This document shows, piece after piece, positions 17,169 through 25,334 of a stretch of DNA of 64,000 nucleotides. The translations under genes were made by a program, and so were the position numbers. The stretch comes from Brevundimonas halotolerans (GTDB lineage Bacteria > Pseudomonadota > Alphaproteobacteria > Caulobacterales > Caulobacteraceae): contig NZ_QTTA01000023.1 in the NCBI RefSeq assembly GCF_003730275.1, forward strand, positions 1 through 64,000. The letters run 5' to 3'. Within the stretch, counting starts at the first letter, position 1. Every line of letters begins with the position of its first letter. The notes below the pieces were generated by a model. The model was not told the origin of the DNA, searched no databases, and saw only the letters and a list, made by a program, of their open reading frames with translations.

Positions 17169-18131
17169 ATGGACGCCGCACTGAGCCTGACCGACATCAG
17201 CAAACGCTATGGGGCGTTTCAGGCCGTCAAGGATCTGAGCTTTTCCGTGCCCAAGGGCAGCATCTGTGGCTTTCTGGGGCCGAACGGGGCGGGCAAGACC
17301 TCGACCCTGCGGATGATTCTGGGCCTGCAGCCGCAGACCTCGGGCAGTCTCAGTATTCTGGGCGCCGGCGACGGCCGCAGCGTGCGGGACCGGATCGGTT
17401 TCCTGCCGGAAGAGCGTGGCCTCTACAAAAAGATGACTCCGGTGGATGCGATCGCCTTTTTCGGAGCGCTGAAGGGCCTGCCGACGGGCGAGGGCCGCAA
17501 GCGCGCGCGCGTGATGCTGAAGCAGCAGGGGCTGGAGCACGCCCAGACCAAGAAGATGAAAGAGCTGTCCAAGGGCATGGCCCAGAAGGTGCAGCTGATC
17601 GCCTCGGTCGTGCACAAGCCGGAATTTGTCATCCTCGACGAGCCGTTTTCGGGCCTCGACCCGGTCAACCAGCAGGGTCTGGAAGAAATGATCCGCGGAC
17701 TGGCCGCCGATGGCGCCACGGTCCTGTTCTCGACCCACGTCATGCAGCACGCCGAGCGGCTGTGCGACAAGGTGGTGCTGCTGGCCCGGGGCCAGAAGGC
17801 GTTCGAGGGCACAGTCGACGAGGCCAAGGCCACCACCCGCCGGTTCCTTGAGCTGGAGGGCGAAATCGCTGTGGCGGCGGCCAAGGCCCTTCCGGGGGTG
17901 GTGTCGGTCGAGACCGTCCGCAGCGACGGCCCCGTGCACGTGCTGAAGGCCGAACTGGCCCCGGGCGGGCGGGGACAGGAGGCGCTGAAGGCGGCCTTCC
18001 TGAACGGTCTGGACGTGCGGCGTTTTGAGCTGCGCGAGCCGACCCTGCATGACGCCTTTATCGGCCTGACGGGGGATGACCCCGATCAGGACCAGACCGT
18101 TCGCCGCGAGAACCTGGAGGCCGCCCGATGA
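17169..18131 (+). CDS. ABC transporter ATPase of the Nat/ABC-2 exporter type
   Basis: Cytoplasmic ATPase, 320 residues, for the permease encoded next. It carries Walker A GPNGAGKTS, a signature near ELSKGMAQKVQL (LSKGM in place of LSGGQ), Walker B FVILDEP and H-loop STHVM. The C-terminal 90 residues look like the DUF4162 extension common in NatA/YhaQ proteins. It overlaps the permease gene by 4 bp (ATGA), so the two make one complex. The substrate is not deducible. Confidence 0.9.
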   Translation: MDAALSLTDISKRYGAFQAVKDLSFSVPKGSICGFLGPNGAGKTSTLRMILGLQPQTSGSLSILGAGDGRSVRDRIGFLPEERGLYKKMTPVDAIAFFGALKGLPTGEGRKRARVMLKQQGLEHAQTKKMKELSKGMAQKVQLIASVVHKPEFVILDEPFSGLDPVNQQGLEEMIRGLAADGATVLFSTHVMQHAERLCDKVVLLARGQKAFEGTVDEAKATTRRFLELEGEIAVAAAKALPGVVSVETVRSDGPVHVLKAELAPGGRGQEALKAAFLNGLDVRRFELREPTLHDAFIGLTGDDPDQDQTVRRENLEAAR

Positions 18132-19540
18132 ACCGCACTCTTCTGATCGCGCGGCGGGAATATGCCGCCTATGCCATGACCGTCGGCTTCTGGCTGTCGC
18201 TGCTGGCGTTTCCGATGTTTGCCGTGCTGGGCGGGGCTATCCCGATCCTGATGCGGACCAGCGAGCCGGTCCGGGCTGTGGTGCTGGTCGAGGAAGGCCC
18301 GGGCGCCGAGGGTCTGGCGGGTTCGGTGCGGGAATCGCTCGCTGCGGATGCAGCGCGACGGGCCGCGCGGGCCGCCGAGGCGCAGGAGGCCGCCGTCAAG
18401 GCCACGGGCCTGCCCAAGGAGGCTGTGGAACAAGCCGAGAAACAGGGCGGTGGGGGCTTGAGTGAGGCCCTGAGCCGCCAGCGCGTGCGTCTGGTCGAGA
18501 CACCGGCCGAGCTGTCCGCTGCGGGGTCCGTCGAGGGCCAGGAAGCTGTGGTCCGGGCACTTCTGACCGCCGATGTCGAGCGTGATGCGCAGATCGACTC
18601 GGTCGTCTTCCTGACGCGGGATGAGGCCGGGCAGCCTGCGGCGCGCGTGTGGAGCCGCCGCGCGACCGATGACACGGTCGAGGACTTTATTCGCGATGCC
18701 CTGCAGTCCGCCAACCGGCGACAGGTGTTCGAATCCGCCGGCATCGACGGCTCGGTCGTTGTCGAGACCGAGCGGTTCCGGCCGGACGTGAAGCTCTTTT
18801 CACCCCAGTCGGCCAGCGGGGGAGAAGTGTCTTTCAAGGATCGTCTGCCGGGGATCATCGGCCTTGCCTCGGCCTTCCTGCTTTGGTCGCTCATCATCAC
18901 AGGAGCCTCTATCCTGCTGAACAGCGTGATGGAGGAGAAGTCGAACAAGATCCTCGAGGTTCTGCTGTCCTCGGCGTCAGCGACCGAAATCCTGACCGGC
19001 AAGGTGCTGGGCGTCGCCATGCTGACGGTGACGGTGCTGCTGGTCTGGGCCGGCATCGGATCGGCAGGCCTGTTGTTCAGCTTCCCGGAGACGGCCCGCG
19101 ACATCGGCTCGATCCTCCTGGAAGGTGGCATGATCTGGTACTTCGTCGCCTACGCCGTGGGCGGCTATCTGATGTACGCCGTGCTGTTCGCGGCCATCGG
19201 AGCCTTCTGTGAGACGCCGCGTGACGCCCAGACCTTGATGGGACCGATCATGATGGTTCTGGTCATCCCGATCATCGTGGTCCAGTTGGCCCTGCGCACG
19301 CCTGACGCGCCGCTGGTCAAGATCATGTCGTGGGTCCCCTTCTTCACGCCCTTCCTGATGCCGGCGAGGGCGCCCTCGGACCCGCCGATGTTCGAGATCG
19401 CGGGGACCATGGCGGGTATGTTTGCCACGGCATTGCTGATGGTGTGGATCGCCGGTCGTGCGTTCCGTGCGGGTGCCCTGTCGGACGTGAAGCTGAGCTG
19501 GAAGAGCTTTGCCGGTGCCATCCGGGGCGGGGGGCGGTAA
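18128..19540 (+). CDS. ABC-2 type exporter permease (NatB/YhaP-like)
   Basis: Membrane subunit of the exporter, 470 residues. A first membrane segment (residues about 17-36) is followed by a large polar domain of about 200 residues, presumably periplasmic. A block of six hydrophobic segments then completes the protein (from GIIGLASAFLLWSLIITGAS onward). MEEKSNKILEVLLSSASATEILTGKVLG is the ABC-2/NatB coupling region. Translation is coupled to the ATPase gene. NatAB-like pumps export sodium or peptides in some bacteria, but here the substrate is open. Confidence 0.88.
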   Translation: MNRTLLIARREYAAYAMTVGFWLSLLAFPMFAVLGGAIPILMRTSEPVRAVVLVEEGPGAEGLAGSVRESLAADAARRAARAAEAQEAAVKATGLPKEAVEQAEKQGGGGLSEALSRQRVRLVETPAELSAAGSVEGQEAVVRALLTADVERDAQIDSVVFLTRDEAGQPAARVWSRRATDDTVEDFIRDALQSANRRQVFESAGIDGSVVVETERFRPDVKLFSPQSASGGEVSFKDRLPGIIGLASAFLLWSLIITGASILLNSVMEEKSNKILEVLLSSASATEILTGKVLGVAMLTVTVLLVWAGIGSAGLLFSFPETARDIGSILLEGGMIWYFVAYAVGGYLMYAVLFAAIGAFCETPRDAQTLMGPIMMVLVIPIIVVQLALRTPDAPLVKIMSWVPFFTPFLMPARAPSDPPMFEIAGTMAGMFATALLMVWIAGRAFRAGALSDVKLSWKSFAGAIRGGGR

Positions 19541-19549
19541 GTCCCGGCG

Positions 19550-19981
19550 TCACCTCCCCGTCGGTGACGGGGAGGGGGACCGCCCGGGCGACCCAGCCCG
19601 GGGGGTGGAGGGGGCGCCGCCGCGGTTTGCGGTTCGTTCGCGAACGACCCGGACGATGAAGGCCAGCACGCCGTCCAGTTCGTCCCGCACATCCACAGCG
19701 GCGATCCGCACGACCCGTATGCCTCGGGCGGCCAGCCAGCGAGTTCGCCGCCGGTCATGTGCTATCTGGTCTGGATCGTTGTGGCTCTCTCCGTCCACTT
19801 CGACGGCCAGGCGTGCGGCCGCGCAATAGAAGTCGAGGATGAAGGGGCCGCAGGGATGCTGGCGCCTGAACTTGCAGCCTTCCAATCGGCGTGCGCGCAG
19901 CCTGACCCAGAGCCGGGCTTCCGGGGGGCTCATGGGTCGCCTCAACCGCCTGGCGCGCATGTGGGTGATGCTGTCTTCCAT
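19550..19981 (-). CDS. DUF559 protein, related to very-short-patch-repair-type endonucleases
   Basis: The protein has the DUF559 core: RPMSPPEARLWVRLRARRLEG, KFRRQHPCGPFILDFYC and LAVEVDGESH, which carries the Asp/Glu residues of the restriction-endonuclease-like fold. A DNA-cleaving role is a family inference. The start at 19981 (MEDSITHMRARR) is a choice; another Met lies 7 codons further in. The C-terminal tail, rich in Ser, Pro and Gly (STPRAGSPGRSPSPSPTGR), is encoded by a GC-rich repeat running into the strong palindrome at 19553-19575. GC-rich palindromes also lie on the other side of the gene. Confidence 0.8.
   Translation of the reverse strand: MEDSITHMRARRLRRPMSPPEARLWVRLRARRLEGCKFRRQHPCGPFILDFYCAAARLAVEVDGESHNDPDQIAHDRRRTRWLAARGIRVVRIAAVDVRDELDGVLAFIVRVVRERTANRGGAPSTPRAGSPGRSPSPSPTGR
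19553..19575. repeat. Strong GC-rich palindrome at the 3' end of the DUF559 gene
   Basis: CCTCCCCGTC-GGT-GACGGGGAGG is a perfect 10-bp stem with a 3-base loop. It overlaps the last codons of the DUF559 gene. Such stems resemble dispersed palindromic repeats of Caulobacterales; copy number cannot be judged from one window. Confidence 0.6.
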
Positions 19982-20042
19982 GCACGACAAGGTAGCACAC
20001 CGAGAGCATATTGGCAACTTTTAAGGGTGGTGCCGCCCCCTC

Positions 20043-20093
20043 CTGACCGCTGCGCGGTCTGTCCTCCCCATTCGCCTCCACGAATGGAGAGGT
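20043..20093. repeat. Two short palindromes upstream of the DUF559 gene
   Basis: GACCGC-TGC-GCGGTC (about 20046-20060) and CCATTCG-CCTCCA-CGAATGG (about 20067-20087) are both perfect inverted repeats in the gap between the DUF559 gene and the rpsU terminator. Together with the palindrome at 19553 they flank the DUF559 gene. Confidence 0.5.
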
Positions 20094-20096
20094 GAA

Positions 20097-20140
20097 TCAA
20101 AAAGGCCGCCCTGGTTGCCCGGGGCGGCCTTTGTGTTTTT
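20097..20140. terminator. Bidirectional terminator downstream of rpsU
   Basis: An 11-bp stem (AAAGGCCGCCC with GGGCGGCCTTT) has T-rich runs on both strands, including TTTTTG on the minus strand after the hairpin. It lies 18 bp past the rpsU stop codon. Confidence 0.85.
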
Positions 20141-20157
20141 CAGCGAAGCGCCGGGTC

Positions 20158-20391
20158 TTACCGGGGACGCGGCTTGGGCATCGGCAGCAGGCCTTCGCGC
20201 TGGGCGCGCTTGCGGGCCAGCTTGCGGGCGCGACGCACGGCCTCGGCCTTTTGACGGGCGCGCTTTTCCGAAGGCTTTTCGTAGTGCACGTGGCGCTTCA
20301 TTTCACGGAAGCTGCCTTCGCGTTGCATCTTCTTCTTCAGGGCCTTGAGCGCCTGATCGACGTTGTTGTCGCGGACAAAAATCTGAACCAG
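20158..20391 (-). CDS. rpsU: 30S ribosomal protein S21, apparently starting at CTG
   Basis: The minus strand encodes a complete 77-residue S21: [20 protein letters not shown], then [20 protein letters not shown] and a basic Arg/Lys/Ala-rich tail ending [10 protein letters not shown]. The first codon where homologues have Met is CTG at 20391, placed 6 bases after a clean GGAGAG ribosome binding site. There is no ATG, GTG or TTG upstream in frame that fits; an ATA lies two codons earlier. The first internal ATG would remove 21 conserved residues, so the gene is easily missed by automatic callers. S21 helps the 30S subunit in initiation. A terminator follows, and the COQ9 gene is divergent. Confidence 0.9.
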   Translation of the reverse strand: MVQIFVRDNNVDQALKALKKKMQREGSFREMKRHVHYEKPSEKRARQKAEAVRRARKLARKRAQREGLLPMPKPRPR

Positions 20392-20598
20392 GGGTATCTC
20401 TCCTTTTGACTGCCCGCCGCGTCCTTTCTGAAGGGAGACGGGCAGACAAAAACACAGTGTCCCGCAAACCGGAGGGTCTTCGGGTGAAGGCGAGCCGGAT
20501 ACACGATGCGGCCCGCCCTGTCCAGAACGGTGTCGCGGATCGTCGCGGGGTTTTACGGGGGCTCGTCACCCCGATGCGGCAGGCCTAGTATAGCCCAC

Positions 20599-21267
20599 AT
20601 GTCACCCTCCGACGAGACCGATCCCGACCGCTGGGCCCGCGAGACCGAACAGGCCGTGCTGGATCATGCCGTGGCGCTGGCGCCGCGTCTGGGCTGGAAT
20701 GCCACCATGGCGCGGGCGGCGTGTGTGGAGGCCGGTCTGTCGCAGGGGGACCAGGACCTGCTGCTGCCCCACGGGGCGCGCGATCTGGCGGCGCTGCTGT
20801 CCCGCCGCCACGATGACCGCGCCCTTGCCGCCCTGGCCGAGGTCGATCCGGTGACGCTTAAGATTCGCGAGCGCATCGCCCGCGGCGTTTCTGCCCGTAT
20901 GGAGGCGGGGGCCGAGGACCTTGAGGCCTGTCGCAAATGCGCGGGCTTCCTGGCCCTGCCGCACAATGCCGAGTCGGGGCTGAAGCTGGCGTGGGAGACC
21001 GCCGACCGGCTGTGGGTCTGGGCGGGGGACACCGCCACGGACTGGAACCACTATTCCAAGCGGACGATCCTGTCGGGCATTCTGGTACCGGCCCTGACCA
21101 TGCGCTGGTTCGACGGGCGCGAGGCGGCCGAGGCCTTTGTCGCCGACCGCATCGACAACGTCATGACCTTCGAGAAGTGGAAGGCCGGCAAGGATTTCGA
21201 GGCCCCGCTGCGCAGGGTGACCGAGGTGCTGAGCCGGATGCGGTACGGGCCGAAGGCTGAGGCCTAA
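20599..21267 (+). CDS. COQ9-family protein (ubiquinone biosynthesis accessory)
   Basis: The 222-residue protein carries the COQ9 C-terminal domain: a conserved WAGDTATDWNHYSKRTILSG block around residues 142-161, then FVADRIDNVMTFEKWK. The N-terminal half resembles a TetR-like helical fold without clear DNA-binding features. COQ9 proteins bind lipid and assist ubiquinone synthesis at the membrane. The ATG at 20599 is used; the frame runs open upstream. It overlaps the end of purK by 4 bp (convergent) and is divergent from rpsU. Confidence 0.88.
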   Translation: MSPSDETDPDRWARETEQAVLDHAVALAPRLGWNATMARAACVEAGLSQGDQDLLLPHGARDLAALLSRRHDDRALAALAEVDPVTLKIRERIARGVSARMEAGAEDLEACRKCAGFLALPHNAESGLKLAWETADRLWVWAGDTATDWNHYSKRTILSGILVPALTMRWFDGREAAEAFVADRIDNVMTFEKWKAGKDFEAPLRRVTEVLSRMRYGPKAEA

Positions 21268-22361
21268 AGCGGGCGCACGCGGTTGACGTGGGCCATCTTG
21301 CGGCCGGGGCGGGCCTCGCCCTTGCCGTACAGGTGCAGACGCATGTCGGACTTGCCGGCCAGCTTTTGCCACTGATCGATCTCGTCGCCGAGCAGATTGG
21401 TCATTTCGACGTGGGCATGGGCGGCGGTGGGGCCCAGTGGCCAGCCGGTGATGGCGCGGATGTGCTGTTCGAACTGGTCGCAGACGCAGCCGTCCTGGGT
21501 CCAGTGGCCGGTGTTGTGGACGCGGGGGGCGATCTCATTGACCAGCAGGCGACCGTCGCCGAGGTCGAACAGCTCAATGCCCAGCACGCCGACATAGTCC
21601 AGTTGCTCCAGCACGGCGCGGGCGATGGCGCGGGCGCGGCGTTCGGTCTTTGGCTCGACCTCGGCCGGGGCGACGGTGGTCTTGAGCACGCCGCCCTTGT
21701 GGGTGTTCCAGCCCAGCGGATAGACGGCGGTCTTTCCGTCCCAGCCCCGCGCGCAGATGATCGACAGTTCGCGCACGAACAGGGCCCGGGCCTCGAGCAC
21801 CGCCGGGCGCTCGCCGATGGCTGCCCAGGCGTCGGCGGCCTGTATCAGCGTCTTGATCCAGACCTGGCCCTTGCCGTCATAGCCTTCGCGGCGGGTCTTC
21901 AGCAGGGCGGGCAGGGGGATGACCTGCAGCGCGGTTTCCAGCGAGGCCAGGTCGTCCACCATGGCGAATTCGACGGTCGGGGCGCCCGCTTCGTTCAGGA
22001 AGGTCTTTTCCAGAATGCGGTCCTGGGCGACGGCCAGGGCGCGGGGGCCGGGGGCGACGCGGGCCCCGGCCTCGGCCAGCAGCTCGACCGACCGGGCGGG
22101 GACATTCTCGAACTCGAAGGTCACGACGTCACAGACGCGGCCAAAGACGTTCAGGGCTGTGGGGTCGTCGTAGGCGGCGACGATCTGGCCACGCGAGACG
22201 CGTCCGGCGGGGCTGTTTTCCTCGGGATCGAGAATGACGACATCGAAGCCGAGGCGCGAGGCGGCCTGGGACAGCATCCGCCCCAGCTGGCCACCACCCA
22301 GGATGCCGACGGTCGAACCGGGGGCAAGGGCGGGGGGAACCGGGGCGGGGGTGTCGCTCAT
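21264..22361 (-). CDS. purK: N5-carboxyaminoimidazole ribonucleotide synthase PurK
   Basis: ATP-grasp enzyme that carboxylates AIR with bicarbonate in purine synthesis. The 365-residue sequence has GILGGGQLGRML at the N-terminus, the ATP-grasp segment LKTRREGYDGKGQ and the active-site region LVNEIAPRVHNTGHWT. Its start codon overlaps the purE stop (TGATG), so the pair is co-translated and supplies both steps of the PurK-PurE route. Confidence 0.96.
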   Translation of the reverse strand: MSDTPAPVPPALAPGSTVGILGGGQLGRMLSQAASRLGFDVVILDPEENSPAGRVSRGQIVAAYDDPTALNVFGRVCDVVTFEFENVPARSVELLAEAGARVAPGPRALAVAQDRILEKTFLNEAGAPTVEFAMVDDLASLETALQVIPLPALLKTRREGYDGKGQVWIKTLIQAADAWAAIGERPAVLEARALFVRELSIICARGWDGKTAVYPLGWNTHKGGVLKTTVAPAEVEPKTERRARAIARAVLEQLDYVGVLGIELFDLGDGRLLVNEIAPRVHNTGHWTQDGCVCDQFEQHIRAITGWPLGPTAAHAHVEMTNLLGDEIDQWQKLAGKSDMRLHLYGKGEARPGRKMAHVNRVRPL

Positions 22362-22885
22362 CAGTCCTCGACGGTCTCGGGCACGGATTCGGTCAGGGCC
22401 TCGCGGAAGGCGTCCAGCCGACCGGCCAGAACGGGGTCGTTAAGGGCGAGGATCTGGGCGGCGAGGATGCCGGCGTTCTTCGCACCGGCCTCACCGATGG
22501 CGAGGGTGCCGACGGGGACGCCGCCGGGCATCTGCACGATGGAGAGCAGGGAATCGAGCCCGCTAAGGGCCTTGGACTGCACGGGCACGCCCAGCACCGG
22601 CAGGCTGGTCATGGAGGCGACCATGCCGGGCAGGTGGGCGGCGCCGCCGGCCCCGGCGATGATGACCTGAATGCCCTTTTCGCGGGCCTCACGCGCAAAG
22701 GCGACCATGCGGTCGGGGGTGCGGTGGGCCGAGACGACCCGGGCCGACCAGGCGACGCCCAGACGGTCGAGGCTGTCGGTGGCGGCCTTCATCGTCGGCC
22801 AGTCCGAGCGGCTGCCCATGATGATGGCCACGGGGGCCGTGGCATCCCCTGCCGGAGGTGTCGGTTCCATGGAGGACGGGGCCAT
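22361..22885 (-). CDS. purE: N5-carboxyaminoimidazole ribonucleotide mutase PurE
   Basis: Class I PurE, 174 residues, converts N5-CAIR to CAIR. Diagnostic segments are [38 protein letters not shown], and [20 protein letters not shown]. The start at 22885 gives a 16-residue leader before the conserved core; a second Met five codons in is equally possible. It is first in the purEK unit. Confidence 0.96.
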   Translation of the reverse strand: MAPSSMEPTPPAGDATAPVAIIMGSRSDWPTMKAATDSLDRLGVAWSARVVSAHRTPDRMVAFAREAREKGIQVIIAGAGGAAHLPGMVASMTSLPVLGVPVQSKALSGLDSLLSIVQMPGGVPVGTLAIGEAGAKNAGILAAQILALNDPVLAGRLDAFREALTESVPETVED

Positions 22886-23041
22886 GGGTGTCCCTCAAAC
22901 GCGCGCCCGTGCGGGCGGGAAGGGGCCGGTTACAGCACCCGCGTTGCGCCTGCAACCAAGCAGGTTAGCATCGGGGCGGGCGCGATCGCCTGAGTCGGGC
23001 CTTGCCGGCCCCCCTGCCGCCTCTGGAGTCTTGCCGTTTCC

Positions 23042-23623
23042 GTGTCCCAGACCCCTGCCCCGCTGCCGGATTCCGACGCCCTTGAGGCCGAGCTGGCCCG
23101 GCTGCGCGCCGAGGTCGAGGCCCTGCGTGCGCGGGCTGAGGCGGCCGAGGCAGCCGCTGACCACGATGTGCTGACCCCGGCGCTGAACCGGCGGGGGTTC
23201 GTGACGGCGCTTCACCGGGCCATGGCCTATTGCAAGCGCCATCAGGTGCCGGCGGTGCTGCTGTACCTGGATCTGGACGGCTTCAAGGGCGTCAATGACA
23301 CCTATGGCCATGCGGCGGGCGATGCGGCGCTGGTGCGGGTGGCCGAGCTGATGCGCGACAATCTGCGGGAGTCGGATGCGGTGGGGCGTCTGGGCGGCGA
23401 CGAGTTCGGCCTGCTGATGATGAATGCCGGCATTGAGGAAGGCCGCGACAAGGCCGCGCGGCTGGCCGAGACGCTGAAGACCGAGGGCTTCCGCTACGAG
23501 GGCCAGACCGTGCCGCTGGGCGGGTCGTTCGGCGTGCGCGCCTGGACCGGTCAGGAGGATGTCGAGACCTGGCTGGCCGAGGCCGACGCCGCCATGTGGC
23601 TGCGCAAGCCGGGGCGCAGCTGA
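23042..23623 (+). CDS. Small diguanylate cyclase (GGDEF) with N-terminal coiled coil
   Basis: Predicted to make cyclic di-GMP. The 193-residue protein has a short heptad-like helix rich in Glu, Leu and Arg (residues about 12-40), then a GGDEF domain (about 42-190). The active site LGGDEF is intact, and RESD lies exactly five residues before it, which matches the inhibitory RxxD site. A coiled coil next to GGDEF usually serves for dimerisation. No sensory or membrane domain is present. Translation begins at GTG 23042. Confidence 0.9.
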   Translation: MSQTPAPLPDSDALEAELARLRAEVEALRARAEAAEAAADHDVLTPALNRRGFVTALHRAMAYCKRHQVPAVLLYLDLDGFKGVNDTYGHAAGDAALVRVAELMRDNLRESDAVGRLGGDEFGLLMMNAGIEEGRDKAARLAETLKTEGFRYEGQTVPLGGSFGVRAWTGQEDVETWLAEADAAMWLRKPGRS

Positions 23624-23627
23624 GGCG

Positions 23628-23849
23628 TCAGGCGATGATGTCGGGGAGGATGCGGGCCTCGATCTTCACGATCTCGTCGCGCAGGGCGAGCTTCTGACGC
23701 TTGAGGCGGGCGATGCGCAGCTGGTCGGGGACGGCTGTGGCGCCCAGCGCCTCGATCGCAGCGTCCAGATCGGCGTGCTCACGACGCAGGCCCCGGAGCT
23801 GGATGTGAAGCGCCAGTTCCTCTTCCGTCAGACTCGCGTCGTCGTTCAT
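23628..23849 (-). CDS. YdcH-family (DUF465) small coiled-coil protein
   Basis: A 73-residue helical protein, with IQLRGLRREHADLDAAIEAL and LRIARLKRQKLALRDEIVKIEA as the DUF465 signature. Function is unknown for this family. A second DUF465 gene lies at 25088. It converges on the GGDEF gene, 4 bp away. Confidence 0.85.
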   Translation of the reverse strand: MNDDASLTEEELALHIQLRGLRREHADLDAAIEALGATAVPDQLRIARLKRQKLALRDEIVKIEARILPDIIA

Positions 23850-23893
23850 TGCGCCCGGTACCCCTGATTTCCCTGTCTATAGCCGAGCCGGGG

Positions 23894-24364
23894 TCAGGCT
23901 GAAAGACACGCGGTCAGGGTCTGCAGTTCCTTGCGGGGGGTAACCGGCGACCAGGCGCGGGTCACGGCCACCAGCGTCTTGAGCGTATCGGCGCCGGGGG
24001 CGGCCTCGCGCGGCAGATGCTCCAGCGCCTGCATCAGATGGTGTTCGGCGCGGCGCTCCAGCTCGATGGTCTTCTGGCGGACGTCCAGACGGGCGCCGGG
24101 CTCAATATCGGGATGAGGCGACTTGAGCTTGCGGCGAAGGGCCCGCAGCGGATCGAGGGTCGTTTCATCCCAGGCGCGGGCGATGTCGCAGGCGGCCTCG
24201 AGCGTGTCGTCCGCCGCCGACTCGTCCCGGGATGCGATCCAGGCCGCCCACAGCAGCAGGGGCACGCACTGGCCATGACGGTCCTGAAGGTCGACGCAGG
24301 CGTCGGCCACGCCGTCGCGGCCGTAGGCCTCAAGCGCCCAGTCCCAGAAGCCGGGGGTGATCAT
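23894..24364 (-). CDS. TIGR02444-family protein of unknown function
   Basis: The 156-residue protein starts FWDWALEAYGRDGVADACVDLQDRHGQCVPLLLW, which matches the N-terminus of the TIGR02444/DUF2390 family; no function is known. It is mostly helical and has no signal sequence. Its start overlaps the end of ubiX by 4 bp, so the two are transcribed together. Confidence 0.8.
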   Translation of the reverse strand: MITPGFWDWALEAYGRDGVADACVDLQDRHGQCVPLLLWAAWIASRDESAADDTLEAACDIARAWDETTLDPLRALRRKLKSPHPDIEPGARLDVRQKTIELERRAEHHLMQALEHLPREAAPGADTLKTLVAVTRAWSPVTPRKELQTLTACLSA

Positions 24365-24960
24365 GACGCGGGGCCGCTCAGGCCGCTCCAGCGGGTGACG
24401 GGCGACCAGTCCAGATCGAACAGGTCCAGCACGCGGCCGACGCTCTGGTCGATCACCTGATCCAGACTGTCGGGACGGGCGTAGAGGGCGGGCAGGGGCG
24501 GGGCGATGATGGCGCCCATTTCCGACAGGGCGGTCAGGGTGCGCAGGTGGCCGAGGTGCAGGGGCGTCTCGCGCACCATCAGCACCAGACGGCGGCGTTC
24601 CTTGAGCGTGACGTCGGCGGCGCGGGTCAGCAGGGTCGAGGTGATGCCGGTGGCGATCTCACCCGCGCTGCGGATCGAGCAGGGCGCGATGACCATGCCG
24701 CGTGTGCGGAACGAGCCCGAGGCGATGGAGGCGCCGACATCAGCGACCTTGTGGACCACATCGGCGCGGTCGGTCAGGTCCTGGGGCGAAAGATCGGTTT
24801 CCTGCGACAGGGTCAGCAGGGCAGCGCGCGACACCACCAGGTGCGACAATACGCCCAGCTCCCGGAGAGCATCGAGCATCCGCACGCCATAGATGACGCC
24901 GGATGCGCCGCTGATGCCCACGATCAGGGGGCGATCATCCCTGGATACGGCAGAGTTCAA
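24361..24960 (-). CDS. ubiX: UbiX-family flavin prenyltransferase
   Basis: Makes the prenylated FMN cofactor used by UbiD decarboxylases. The 199-residue protein shows LIVGISGASGVIYGVRML at the N-terminus, the flavin-binding VIAPCSIRSAGEIATGI and LVLMVRETPLHLGHLR with the catalytic Glu. It is upstream of and overlaps the TIGR02444 gene. No ubiD partner is in the window. Confidence 0.92.
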   Translation of the reverse strand: MNSAVSRDDRPLIVGISGASGVIYGVRMLDALRELGVLSHLVVSRAALLTLSQETDLSPQDLTDRADVVHKVADVGASIASGSFRTRGMVIAPCSIRSAGEIATGITSTLLTRAADVTLKERRRLVLMVRETPLHLGHLRTLTALSEMGAIIAPPLPALYARPDSLDQVIDQSVGRVLDLFDLDWSPVTRWSGLSGPAS

Positions 24961-25087
24961 AACTTTGACCCTTTTGGCAGCGACCCTGTTTTGGTCCGGA
25001 TGCTACGCGAATCACCGAAACGTGATTCCACACGGTCGGCATCCGGGCGCTCAATCTACTGGTCCCTTAGACAAGGAGGCGCAAGCC

Positions 25088-25261
25088 ATGACCATCGAGG
25101 CGCGTATTCGCGAACTGGGAAACCGTCACCGCAATCTGGATACTGCGATCCAGAAGGAAACGACCAAACCGGCCACCGATCCGCTCTACCTCAAGTCGCT
25201 GAAGCTCCGAAAACTCAGGCTGAAGGAACAGATTGCCGGCCTTGAGCGACAGAGCCGATAG
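25088..25261 (+). CDS. Second YdcH-like (DUF465) small protein
   Basis: A 57-residue helical, highly charged protein (IRELGNRHRNLDTAIQKE, LKSLKLRKLRLKEQIAGLE), similar in layout to the one at 23628. The ATG at 25088 follows an excellent AAGGAGG ribosome binding site, which decides the start; the frame is open upstream but codes nothing recognisable. A strong terminator follows. Function unknown. Confidence 0.85.
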   Translation: MTIEARIRELGNRHRNLDTAIQKETTKPATDPLYLKSLKLRKLRLKEQIAGLERQSR

Positions 25262-25279
25262 TCAGGATATCCAGATCAT

Positions 25280-25316
25280 GAAAACGGCCCCGGAGGTGCT
25301 CCGGGGCCGTTTTTGC
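25280..25316. terminator. Bidirectional rho-independent terminator
   Basis: A 14-bp perfect stem (AAACGGCCCCGGAG with CTCCGGGGCCGTTT) and a GTG loop, with T runs on both sides. It serves the DUF465 gene on the plus strand and trcR on the minus strand. Confidence 0.9.
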
Positions 25317-25334
25317 ATCGTGTGACCGACATGG

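Noticed and set aside
19541..19640. CRISPR-like or tandem repeat array after the ABC exporter
   Set aside because: Only single palindromes with different arms are present; no regular repeat-spacer pattern.
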